A stretch of 64,000 bases of DNA from Microbacterium sp. GCS4 (GTDB lineage: Bacteria > Actinomycetota > Actinomycetes > Actinomycetales > Microbacteriaceae), in contig NZ_LGYE01000004.1 of assembly GCF_001262495.1 (NCBI RefSeq), forward strand, positions 186,001-250,000. The letters run 5' to 3'. Shown here piece after piece: positions 28,571 to 36,735 of the stretch. Made by a program: the position numbers and the translations under genes. The notes under the pieces were generated by a model that was not told the origin of the DNA, did not search any database, and worked only from the letters and a program-made list of their open reading frames with translations. The first letter of the stretch is position 1; each line of letters opens with the position of its first letter.

Positions 28571-29626
28571 ATGAAGGCTTTCGGATTCCTCTCCTTCGGG
28601 CACTACGCAGACGTGCCCGGCTCGGCGACCCGCACCGCGGGCGACATGCTGAAGCAGACCATCGAGATCGCCGAAGGTGCAGACGAGCTCGGCGTGAACG
28701 GCGCCTCCGTGCGGGTGCACCACTGGGCGCGCCAGGCGGCGTCGCCGATGCCGCTGCTGTCGGCCATGGCCGCACGCACCGAGCGCATCGAGGTCGGCAC
28801 CGGCGTGATCGACATGCGCTACGAGAACCCGTTCCAGTTCGCCGAAGAGGCCGCGGCGCTCGACCTCATCGCCGACGGTCGCATCGCTCTGGGCGTGAGC
28901 CGTGGTTCACCCGAGACGGCTCTGCGCGGCTACGAGACCTTCGGCTTCCGCGACGAGGAGGACCCGGAGCGGGGCAGCGTGCTCGCCCGCGAGAAGTTCG
29001 ACCTGTTCCTGCGTGCGATCGACGGCGAGGGGCTCGCCCCCGGAGACCCCCGCATGGTCGGTGCGGGACGCTACCTGCAGATCGAGCCGCAGTCGCCGAC
29101 CCTGCGCGACCACATCTGGTGGGGATCGGGGTCGCGTGCGACGGCCGAGGAGACCGGGCGCAAGGGGCTCAACATGATGAGCTCGACGCTCGTCACCGAG
29201 GCGACGGGTCAGCCGTTCCACGAGCTGCAGCGCGAGCAGATCGAGCTGTTCCGCTCGGCATACAAGGAGGCCGGTCACACCGGCCGCCCGCGCGTCTCGG
29301 TCAGCCGCAGCGTCTTCCCGCTCGTGTCCGACATGGACCGCGCCTACTTCGGGCTGCGCAGCGAGGAGAACGCCGACCAGGTCGGCGTGATCGACGGATT
29401 CCGTTCGACGTTCGGCAAGACCTACGCGGCCGAGCCCGACGTGCTGATCCAGCAGCTGCGCGCCGACGAGGCCGTCATGGCCGCCGACACGCTGCTGCTC
29501 ACGATCCCGAACCAGCTCGGCCCGGAGTACAACCTTCACGTGCTGGAGGCCTTCGCCGAGCACGTCGCGCCGGCTCTCGGCTGGAAGCCCAACACCGAGG
29601 GGCCCGTGCAGGGCGACCCGGTCTAG
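28571..29626 (+). CDS. LLM class flavin-dependent oxidoreductase
   Basis: The 351-residue protein belongs to the luciferase-like monooxygenase superfamily. Typical features are the N-terminal FLSFGHY strand, GVNGASVRVHH near residue 40, RIEVGTGVIDMRYENPFQFAEE near 75-96, and the long conserved RIALGVSRGS near 106-115. These enzymes use FMN or F420; the substrate cannot be read. The ATG at 28571 lies 29 bases after the methyltransferase and is followed by a perfect terminator hairpin. Confidence 0.88.
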   Translation: MKAFGFLSFGHYADVPGSATRTAGDMLKQTIEIAEGADELGVNGASVRVHHWARQAASPMPLLSAMAARTERIEVGTGVIDMRYENPFQFAEEAAALDLIADGRIALGVSRGSPETALRGYETFGFRDEEDPERGSVLAREKFDLFLRAIDGEGLAPGDPRMVGAGRYLQIEPQSPTLRDHIWWGSGSRATAEETGRKGLNMMSSTLVTEATGQPFHELQREQIELFRSAYKEAGHTGRPRVSVSRSVFPLVSDMDRAYFGLRSEENADQVGVIDGFRSTFGKTYAAEPDVLIQQLRADEAVMAADTLLLTIPNQLGPEYNLHVLEAFAEHVAPALGWKPNTEGPVQGDPV

Positions 29627-29636
29627 CGGACGGACA

Positions 29637-29668
29637 GAAGGGGCGGATGCCGCGGCATCCGCCCCTTC
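29637..29668. terminator. Perfect palindromic terminator
   Basis: The 32-base stretch is a perfect palindrome (GAAGGGGCGGATGCCG and its complement) between the oxidoreductase and the convergent TetR gene, so it can act on both strands. It contains GGATGC/GCATCC. Confidence 0.92.
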
Positions 29669-29690
29669 GTCGTCTCCGGTGAACCCCGGG

Positions 29691-30290
29691 TCAGGGGGTC
29701 GCGCGTGCGGGGAACGGCACGTCGAACACGGCGTCGACCGTCCGGGCGAGGGTTGCGGCCTCGTCCTCCAGGTGCGTGCTACGTCGGGGCAGAGCCCGTG
29801 CGATCGAGAGACCGTCGACGACGGTGAGCAGCAGGTGCGTGCGGCGATCCGTGTCGCCCGGCGCGAGCACCCCCTCGTCCTCGAGGATCGCGAGCCACGC
29901 GCCGACGCGGCGGGCCGCCTGCGCCTCGAGCACCTCGTAGCCGGCGCGAGCCTCGGGGGTGGCGTCGGGGCCGGCGAACGCCTCGAAGATGCTGAGCCAG
30001 ACGTCGCGCGCGGCGTCGGGACCACCGAAGGGCTCGAGCAGACGCTGCAGGCATTCACGCAGGCGCTCGCGCGGCGGCACCGAGGTGTCTCGGATCCGCT
30101 CGTCGGGCATCGCCTCGTCGTAGGTCGCGGTCAGGGAGGCGTTCAGCAGGTCGCGTTGCGTGGGGAAGTAGTGGCGCAGCGTGCTCGCGCCGATCCCCGC
30201 GCGGGCCGCGACCGCACGCACGCTCAATCGTTCGGCTCCCTCGCGGATCATCTCCGTCGTCGCCTCGAGGATGCGCTCGCGTGTGCCCAT
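29691..30290 (-). CDS. TetR family transcriptional regulator
   Basis: This 199-residue repressor-type protein has the TetR helix-turn-helix at about residues 8-50 (RILEATTEMIREGAERLSVRAVAARAGIGASTLRHYFPTQ region) and a helical ligand-binding domain. It is divergent from a broken aldehyde dehydrogenase gene; the 95 bases between contain a perfect inverted repeat that is its likely operator. The ligand is unknown. Confidence 0.92.
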   Translation of the reverse strand: MGTRERILEATTEMIREGAERLSVRAVAARAGIGASTLRHYFPTQRDLLNASLTATYDEAMPDERIRDTSVPPRERLRECLQRLLEPFGGPDAARDVWLSIFEAFAGPDATPEARAGYEVLEAQAARRVGAWLAILEDEGVLAPGDTDRRTHLLLTVVDGLSIARALPRRSTHLEDEAATLARTVDAVFDVPFPARATP

Positions 30291-30349
30291 GTCCGACCTC
30301 CCGGAACGAGTCTAGAGGCTCGGCACAGCGTACTGGTACACCGTGCCCG

Positions 30350-30371
30350 CACACTGTGCTAGTACAGTGTG
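30350..30371. promoter_or_regulatory. Candidate TetR operator
   Basis: CACACTGT and ACAGTGTG flank a six-base centre GCTAGT, a perfect 8-base inverted repeat. A related half-site pair, GTACTGGTAC, lies 20 bases away at 30330-30339. Placement between the divergent TetR and aldehyde dehydrogenase genes fits autoregulation. Confidence 0.7.
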
Positions 30372-30385
30372 CTAACGTGTACGAC

Positions 30386-31250
30386 ATGACCACCGACGAC
30401 ACCCGCGCACAGCGCACACCCGGACGGCGCGTACACCAACCTGTACATCTCGAACGATCAGGCCGCGGCGATCATTGCGGACCCCCGCGTCCAGGGCGTC
30501 TCCCTCACGGGATCCGAGCGTGCCGGCGCGAGCGTGGCCGAGGTGGCCGGCCGCCATCTCAAGAAGGTGGTGCTCGAGCTCGGCGGGTCCGACCCGTTCA
30601 TCCTGCTCTCGACGACCGACCTCGACGCGACCGTGCAGTCCGCAGTCGACGCGCGACTCGACAACAGCGGTCAGTCCTGCAACGGCGCTAAGCGTTTCAT
30701 CGTCGCCGCGGACCTGTACGACGAGTTCCTCGAGAAGTTCGTCGCGGGGATGGCCGCGCACCCGGCCGTCGACCCGAGGTCGGAGGATGCCGTGCTCGGG
30801 CCGCTGTCGTCGGTCGAGGCGGCCGAGGCGCTCGAACGTCAGGTCGTCGCGGCGAAGGAGCAGGGGGCGCAGGTGGTGCTCGGCGGCGGTCGTGACGGCG
30901 CGTTCTTCGCCCCCACCGTCCTGACCGGGGTGACCGAGGGCATGGCGGCGTGGAGCGAGGAGTTCTTCGGTCCCGTCGCTGTCGTGCATCGCGCGGTGGA
31001 CGAGGAGGATGCGATCCGCATCGCCAACGGCACCCCGTTCGGTCTCGGCTCCTACCTCTTCACGACCGACCCGGAGCAGGCGGCACGCGTGGCCGATCGG
31101 ATCGACGCGGGCATGGTCTACGTCAACCTGGTGCTCGCGGACAGCCCCGAGCTGCCGTTCGGCGGTGTGAAGCGCAGCGGGATCGGCCGTGAGCTCGGCT
31201 TCCTCGGAGCCGACGAGTTCGTCAACAAGAAGCTCATCCGCACGGCGTGA
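30386..31250 (+). pseudogene. Truncated aldehyde dehydrogenase (succinate-semialdehyde type)
   Basis: Only the C-terminal 275 or so residues of an aldehyde dehydrogenase remain. From about 30423 the frame reads like succinate-semialdehyde or related dehydrogenases: AYTNLYIS, VSLTGSERAG, the catalytic Glu in LELGGSDPF and the catalytic Cys in GQSCNGAKR, through to a normal C-terminus. An ATG at 30386, next to the operator, opens a frame (MTTDDTRAQRTP) that is out of phase with it. About 180 residues of the NAD-binding half are missing, which suggests an internal deletion joined out of frame. The longest start-to-stop frame, from ATG 30534, would lack the cofactor site. The TGA overlaps the next gene's GTG. 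Confidence 0.78.
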
Positions 31251-32569
31251 CGGGGCGCATCATGGACGCCGCGACGACGGAGCCGGACGCCGGTGCACCG
31301 CGGACGCGAAACTACCGACCGGAGGATCTGGACCGCATCGTCCAGCTCTGGAACGAGTGGACCGCTCCGCACCAGGACACGGTGCATCGGCTCGCCGACG
31401 TGGTCGCGGCGTGCGAGTCCGGGCTCGGTGTCGTGGCGGTGGCGTCGGGCCGGGTGATCGGCGCCGTGGTCGCTCGCGTGGAACGCGATACAGCGGAGGT
31501 GCTGCTCTTCGCCCAGGACAAGGATCACCGTCACCGTGGAGTGGGCAGCGCTCTACTGGCGGCCCTCGAGAAGCGCGCGCTCGAACGCGGGGCCACCACG
31601 ATCACGGTGCTCGTCCCTGCGACAGAGGATCGGTTGCTGGCGTTCCACAACAGCGGGTTCACGAACGCGACCGAGATGGTGCATCTCGAACGGCACCTCA
31701 CGGTCAATCCGCACGAGCTCGACATCCTCAACAGGCTCGGCGGGCAGATGCTCGATCACGGCCTCTGGGACGCGCTCGCGGGGATGCACCGGGAGAAAGA
31801 GCTGATCGATACGCGGCTGGTGCTGCCCCTCGCGCAGGCTGGCCTCGCCTCGGAGTTCGGGGTGGTCGCACCGCGTGCGGCGGTTCTCTTCGGTCCGCCG
31901 GGCACGGGCAAGACGACCTTCGCGCGCGCGATCGCCTCGCAACTGGGGTGGCCGTTCATCGAGCTCCGGCCCTCCCGACTCGCAGCCGAGCCCGCGGGAC
32001 TCGCGGCGTCTCTGCGGCAGGCGTTCGTCGACATCGGAGAGATGGCGCATGCGGTGGTCTTCATCGACGAGGTCGAGGAGATCGCCTCGCACCGCAGTGG
32101 CGATCCGCCCTCACCGAACCAGGCGGTGACCAACGAGCTCCTGAAATGCATCCCGGCGTTCAAGCAGCGTGACGGCCGGCTGCTGCTCTGCGCCACCAAC
32201 TTCATCCGTTCGCTCGATCGCGCTTTCCTCCGCCATGGCCGATTCGACTACATCATCCCCATCGGACTGCCCGACGCCGATGCGCGATGCGCGATCTGGG
32301 CGCGCTATCTCCCGCCTGGTGTACCCGTCGATGCGAGGGAGCTCGCCGACATGTCGGAGGGCTTCTCACCCGCCGACATCGAGTTCGCCGCGCGCCGTGC
32401 ATCGCAGGCGGCATTCGAGACGGCGGTGCGATCGCGCGATGGTCGGCGAGCGCCCGAGGTGCTCGATCGGGATCTCTACCGCCACGCGATCGCTGAGACG
32501 ACTCCGTCCACGTCGAGCGCGATGATCGCGGAGTTCGGCGCGGACATCACGGCTCTCGCTCGCACCTGA
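31247..32569 (+). CDS. GNAT acetyltransferase fused to AAA+ ATPase
   Basis: The 440-residue protein joins two domains. Residues about 18-150 are a GNAT N-acetyltransferase, with the acetyl-CoA loop RHRGVGSALL at 95-104 and an LLAFHNSGF motif near 130-138. Residues about 205-430 are a classical AAA ATPase: Walker A GPPGTGKT at 216-223, Walker B VVFIDE at 270-275, sensor-1 CATN at 315-318 and arginine fingers in FLRHGRFD at 327-334. A helical linker (150-200) separates them. The AAA part resembles single-ring remodelling ATPases such as FtsH-type modules but has no protease. GTG start overlaps the aldehyde dehydrogenase stop (GTGA); ATG 31262 is an alternative. Function unknown. Confidence 0.88.
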   Translation: MTGRIMDAATTEPDAGAPRTRNYRPEDLDRIVQLWNEWTAPHQDTVHRLADVVAACESGLGVVAVASGRVIGAVVARVERDTAEVLLFAQDKDHRHRGVGSALLAALEKRALERGATTITVLVPATEDRLLAFHNSGFTNATEMVHLERHLTVNPHELDILNRLGGQMLDHGLWDALAGMHREKELIDTRLVLPLAQAGLASEFGVVAPRAAVLFGPPGTGKTTFARAIASQLGWPFIELRPSRLAAEPAGLAASLRQAFVDIGEMAHAVVFIDEVEEIASHRSGDPPSPNQAVTNELLKCIPAFKQRDGRLLLCATNFIRSLDRAFLRHGRFDYIIPIGLPDADARCAIWARYLPPGVPVDARELADMSEGFSPADIEFAARRASQAAFETAVRSRDGRRAPEVLDRDLYRHAIAETTPSTSSAMIAEFGADITALART

Positions 32570-32641
32570 CACGAGCAGCGCGGACGACGTCGGCTCCGCC
32601 CACCCCTCCCCACTCAACCGGTATGCCGGTACTCTGGCTGC

Positions 32642-34666
32642 ATGCGTGCGTCGAGGACAGCAGCACCGAAGACACGAGCAACAGCGACAGGATCGAGAAC
32701 GCGCGGGATCCTGGCGGGAGCCGTCGCCCTCGGGCTGGTGCTCGTCGGGGCGATCCCGGCGGCCGCAGCCACGACCACGACGTGGGCCACATGGCAGCCG
32801 CTCGTCGGCACGGGCGGCGCCTACACGTCGTCGGTGCGGACCGCCTCGACGCCCGACCTCACCGCCTCCGTGACCAGCGACTCCCGTGCCGGCCAGGTCG
32901 GCGTGATCTCGGGCGCATCGGTGTGGCTGGCCGAGGGAACGCCCGTCGGCGCGAAGTACGGGTCGAGCGTCGGGCAGTCGTACCTCAACCTCCGACCACG
33001 AGCCGACAACGCGACGAGTCCCTCGACCACGACCTACTCCTTCGCCACGGCAACGCCGAGCGCCGGGTGGGCCTTCGTGCTCGGCGACATCGACGCCGAC
33101 TCCGTGCGCATCCAGGCGGTCGGGCCGAACGGCCAGGCGCTCACCGCCGCGGAGCTCGGGTTCCAGGGCGGCTTCAACTACTGCGCGCCCGGGGTGACCG
33201 GAAAGCCCTCGTGCACGGGAGACGCGGCCGACGTCCCCGCCTGGGATCCCGCGACCCTGACCCTCACCGGCAACGCGGCGGCGGCCGACACGAACGGGTC
33301 CTCGGCCTGGTTCGAGCCGAACGCATCGATCAGCTCACTGTCGTTCGTCTTCACGCGTCGTGCGGGATTCCCCGTCTACCAGACCTGGTTCGCCTCGATC
33401 GCGCGCGACGTCACGGGCATCGTGACCGACCCCGGCGCGGTGCCGCAGGCGGGCGTGACGGTCACCCTCACCGACGCGAACGGCGCGGTCGTCGCGACCA
33501 CGACGACCCTCCCCGACGGGACGTATACGTTCCCCGGCGTCGTCGCCGCACCCGGCTACACGGCCCGCGTGACGCCACCGGACGGCACGATCGCGGTCGG
33601 ATCGCCGACGCAGGAGGTCGACCTCACGACCGATGACGCGGTTGCCGACTTCCAGGTGCGGCCGATCGTGCCCGTCGCGGTGTCGGGACAGGTGGTCGAC
33701 GGCGACGGGAACCCGATCGCGGGTGTCACGGTCTCCGTCGACGGGACGCAGACCACGACGACCGACGCGAACGGCTTCTACATCTTCGACACCGTCGCGG
33801 TCGGTCCGCACAGCGTCGTCGTCACGCCTCCGCCGGGGTACTCGACCACGAGCCCGCTCCAGCCTGTCGTCGTGCCTCCGGGCAGCGAGGATCCGATCGA
33901 AGACGTCGGCTTCACGCTCGTCGAGAACCCGACCCTGAGCGGAACGGTGCTCGCGAACGGCGGCGGCGTGTCCGGGGTCACCGTCACGGCGACCGCCCCG
34001 GGTGAGCCCGCTCTCACGGCCGTCACCGACGCGAACGGCGACTACTCGTTCCCGCGGCTGCCGTCGGGGGCCTACGAGATCACCATGAGCATCCCGGCCG
34101 GCTACTCCGCCGTGGATGCGACCACGCGCAGCGAGACCGTCTCGACGGTCGATGTGGCCGATGTCGACTTCGAACTCGCGCGTTTCGGCGCGTTCTCCGG
34201 CACCGTCCTCACCGACGACGGCGACCCCGTCAGCGGGGCGGTCATCACGGTCGATACGGGCGCGGGCACTCAGCAGCTCACGACGGATGCCGGTGGGGGT
34301 TACAGTCTCGGCGACCTGGCACCCGGCACGTACACGCTCACGATCACGCCTCCCGCGGGGACGACGATCGTGGGCTCGGCCACCCGCACGGTCGTGATCA
34401 CGGCCGCGGGCGAGGTCGTCGTTGAACAGGACTTCACCCTCGCGGTCGACGAGGTCCCGCCGGTCGATCCGGGCACGCCGGGCACTCCCGGGACTCCCGG
34501 AACCGGCGGCGGGTCGGGAACCGGCGGCGCGAACGGCGGACGGCTCCCGGCGACGGGTCTCAGCCCCGACACGTTCGTGTGGGCCGGCGCCGGTGCGGGT
34601 GTGCTCGTGCTCGGCGCGATCCTCTTCGCGGTGTCGCGACGCCGCGCTCGCCGCGAGGACGACTGA
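32642..34666 (+). CDS. LPATG-anchored surface protein with SdrB-like repeats
   Basis: The 674-residue protein has a signal peptide (about residues 20-43), a 200-residue N-terminal domain with no family I can name, and at least four carboxypeptidase-regulatory or Cna/SdrD B-like beta-sandwich repeats (starting near residues 260, 345, 430 and 515), each with a DANG(D/F)Y-like core. A Pro-Gly-Thr-rich spacer precedes the sortase motif LPATG (635-639), a membrane helix (645-663) and a basic tail. It should be covalently attached to the cell wall; no sortase gene lies in this window. It may act in adhesion. It starts 72 bases after the GNAT-AAA gene. Confidence 0.87.
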   Translation: MRASRTAAPKTRATATGSRTRGILAGAVALGLVLVGAIPAAAATTTTWATWQPLVGTGGAYTSSVRTASTPDLTASVTSDSRAGQVGVISGASVWLAEGTPVGAKYGSSVGQSYLNLRPRADNATSPSTTTYSFATATPSAGWAFVLGDIDADSVRIQAVGPNGQALTAAELGFQGGFNYCAPGVTGKPSCTGDAADVPAWDPATLTLTGNAAAADTNGSSAWFEPNASISSLSFVFTRRAGFPVYQTWFASIARDVTGIVTDPGAVPQAGVTVTLTDANGAVVATTTTLPDGTYTFPGVVAAPGYTARVTPPDGTIAVGSPTQEVDLTTDDAVADFQVRPIVPVAVSGQVVDGDGNPIAGVTVSVDGTQTTTTDANGFYIFDTVAVGPHSVVVTPPPGYSTTSPLQPVVVPPGSEDPIEDVGFTLVENPTLSGTVLANGGGVSGVTVTATAPGEPALTAVTDANGDYSFPRLPSGAYEITMSIPAGYSAVDATTRSETVSTVDVADVDFELARFGAFSGTVLTDDGDPVSGAVITVDTGAGTQQLTTDAGGGYSLGDLAPGTYTLTITPPAGTTIVGSATRTVVITAAGEVVVEQDFTLAVDEVPPVDPGTPGTPGTPGTGGGSGTGGANGGRLPATGLSPDTFVWAGAGAGVLVLGAILFAVSRRRARREDD

Positions 34667-34700
34667 CTCAGCTCACTGCATCTCGCTCTGGCATCCGCGA

Positions 34701-34782
34701 GCACAACTTCGGAGCACGCGCCCGACACGCCGCGACGAACGGATGCTGGGCGGCGTGTCGCCCCCGCCATCCGAAATCGTGC
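34701..34782 (+). repeat. Palindromic interspersed element, copy A
   Basis: An 82-base element with 13-base inverted ends (GCACAACTTCGGA and TCCGAAATCGTGC, 11 of 13 paired) and an inner inverted pair CCGACACGCC/GGCGTGTCG. A related copy in the same orientation is at 36610-36692. It lies just after the phospholipase stop codon. Confidence 0.75.
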
Positions 34783-34792
34783 CCGGGCGTCG

Positions 34793-36550
34793 TCAGGAGC
34801 CCTTCGGAGGACCGAACAGCTCCTCCCCGTGCTCGTGCAGCAGACGGTAGGCGTCGGCGAACGTCTGCGGCTCGGGCTCGTCGGGTCGTCCGTACTTCGC
34901 GATCAGCAGGCCGAGGAGCCCGCGGGCGGGCGGCGTGAGCGGCTTCATCTGCGCCTCGACGCCGTCCTGCGGCTTCTGCTCCTCGGGGTTCGGGGGAGTG
35001 TAGGCCGGGGTCGTGACAGGCCAGTCGGCCGGATGCCGGGGCTTGTCGAGGTTCACGACGTTGTCGAGCGTGTTCGCGGACTGGTCCCGGTCGTTCAGCG
35101 GCTGCAGACCGTGCAGTCGGGAGAGCGTCGCGATGACCGAGCCGTGGTGCATCTCGTCGTGGATGATCGTGTTGCGCCGCGTGTAGGCCGATACCGCGAT
35201 GGCCGGCACGCGGCATCCGAGCCGGTCGAATGTGAAGTCCATCTCGCCCGGACCCGTGTCCTTGGTGGGCTTGGTCGCGGCGGGTGGGGGCACGTGGTCG
35301 TAGGTGCCGCCGTGCTCGTCGAACGTGATGAGCAGCAGCGTATTGACCGCGTTCGATCCCTTCGGCGAGGCGCTCGTGCGCACCGCCTCGTACACGTCGT
35401 GGATCAGCCGGTCGCCCGCGCGGACGTCGGAGATCGCACTGTCGAACACCTCGCGACCGTCGACCTCGCCCTCCCGCGGCGACCCGAACGGCGGGTGGAA
35501 GTCGTTGTGGTCGTAGACCATCCGCGGCTCGATGAACGCGTAGGCGGGCAGGGTGCCGGCCTTCGCCTCGGCGTAGAAGTCCTCCATGAAGCCGAAGTGC
35601 TCGGTGCGCCAGTACTTCTCCAGCACGGCTGTGTGCAGCATCCCGGTGTAGGACACGAGCTGGAGCTTGTCGATGTAGATCTTCCAACTGACCTTCTTGT
35701 CTTCGAGCCGGTTGAACACCGTCGGCGCGGCGGGGGCCGAGAGCCACTTGCCGAAGCCGGCACCCCCCTGGTTGGTCACGAAGCCGTGCGAGGTCGAGGC
35801 GTGGAAGAACGAACGGTTGCAGAAGGTCTGGGAGGGGACGCCGGCGAACCAGTGGTCGAACACCGCGAACTCCGAGGCGAGGGTCGACAGCACGGGCAGC
35901 ATCTCGGGCGAGAAGGAGCCCATGATGTGCGCGGCTTCCGCGGCGGCCGGCGGCTCGCCTTTGCGCAGCCGGCGGAAGTTGATGATGTAGTCCTCGAGGA
36001 ACCCCGACATCGTCGCCTTCTCACCGTGCGTCGGCGCGTTGAACGGCGCGGTCATCTGCTCGGCGAACAGGTCGGCGTTGCCCTTCGGGTCGACCGTCCC
36101 GAAGATCTGCGTGTTGACGTGCGGGTACTCCTCACCCGGGTCGGGGTCGGGGTAGCTCATGATGCGGTCGGTGTCGCCCGTGTACACGTGCGCGTCGACC
36201 ACGGTGCCGTCGGACGCCGTGTTGCTGTGGGCCCCGAACGCCAGACCTTCGAAGGTCTCGCCTTTGGGCAGCGTCTCCGGCGTGTAGAGGTAGCCGAGCA
36301 GGTTGTCGAATGACCGGTTCTCGCCCATCACGACGACGAGATGGTCGAAGCCGGGTTCGCTGCGCGGAGTGAGTGCCGAGAACGGATCGGGCTCGGCGGC
36401 GAACCCGTCCCGCTGGTTCCCGGCGACCGAGGCGCCGATCGCCGCGCCGCCTGCCCCGCCCACGACGGCGCCCGCGAGCGCAGCGCCGCCCATCTTCAGG
36501 AAGCCGCGCCGTGAGGTGTCGCGGGGGGCCTTCTCGTCGTCTGCCGTCAC
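34793..36550 (-). CDS. Tat-exported phospholipase C / phosphoesterase family protein
   Basis: The 585-residue protein has a twin-arginine signal (SRRGFLKM at residues 13-20, hydrophobic core to about 45) and the phosphoesterase fold of bacterial phospholipases C and acid phosphatases: HLVVVMGENRSFDN at about 70-83 with the metal-binding Glu77-Asn78, then ITFDEHGGTYDHVPPP and MHHGSVIATLSRLHG. Products of this family cleave phospholipids or other phosphoesters outside the cell; the exact substrate is unknown. The GTG at 36550 places the Tat motif near the N-terminus, whereas the upstream ATG (36637) would add 29 residues inside a repeat. It is flanked by two copies of a palindromic element. Confidence 0.87.
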   Translation of the reverse strand: MTADDEKAPRDTSRRGFLKMGGAALAGAVVGGAGGAAIGASVAGNQRDGFAAEPDPFSALTPRSEPGFDHLVVVMGENRSFDNLLGYLYTPETLPKGETFEGLAFGAHSNTASDGTVVDAHVYTGDTDRIMSYPDPDPGEEYPHVNTQIFGTVDPKGNADLFAEQMTAPFNAPTHGEKATMSGFLEDYIINFRRLRKGEPPAAAEAAHIMGSFSPEMLPVLSTLASEFAVFDHWFAGVPSQTFCNRSFFHASTSHGFVTNQGGAGFGKWLSAPAAPTVFNRLEDKKVSWKIYIDKLQLVSYTGMLHTAVLEKYWRTEHFGFMEDFYAEAKAGTLPAYAFIEPRMVYDHNDFHPPFGSPREGEVDGREVFDSAISDVRAGDRLIHDVYEAVRTSASPKGSNAVNTLLLITFDEHGGTYDHVPPPAATKPTKDTGPGEMDFTFDRLGCRVPAIAVSAYTRRNTIIHDEMHHGSVIATLSRLHGLQPLNDRDQSANTLDNVVNLDKPRHPADWPVTTPAYTPPNPEEQKPQDGVEAQMKPLTPPARGLLGLLIAKYGRPDEPEPQTFADAYRLLHEHGEELFGPPKGS

Positions 36551-36609
36551 GTGCCCGATCCTAGGACGGTCGTGCCGTGGTCGCACCCCTGTGGGGCGGC
36601 CACTGACGG

Positions 36610-36692
36610 GCATAGCTTCGGAGGTCGCACCCGACACGCGGGGCGGGGAGATGGATGCCGCGGCGCGCCGCCCCCGGCATCCGAAACTGTGC
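36610..36692 (+). repeat. Palindromic interspersed element, copy B
   Basis: An 83-base element with ends GCATAGCTTCGGA and TCCGAAACTGTGC and the shared core CCCGACACGC...GGATGC, in the same orientation as copy A (34701-34782). The two copies bracket the phospholipase gene. Confidence 0.75.
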
Positions 36693-36735
36693 CCGGAGAT
36701 CGGAAGCGAACACGCCCCCGGGTACGCTGGAACCC

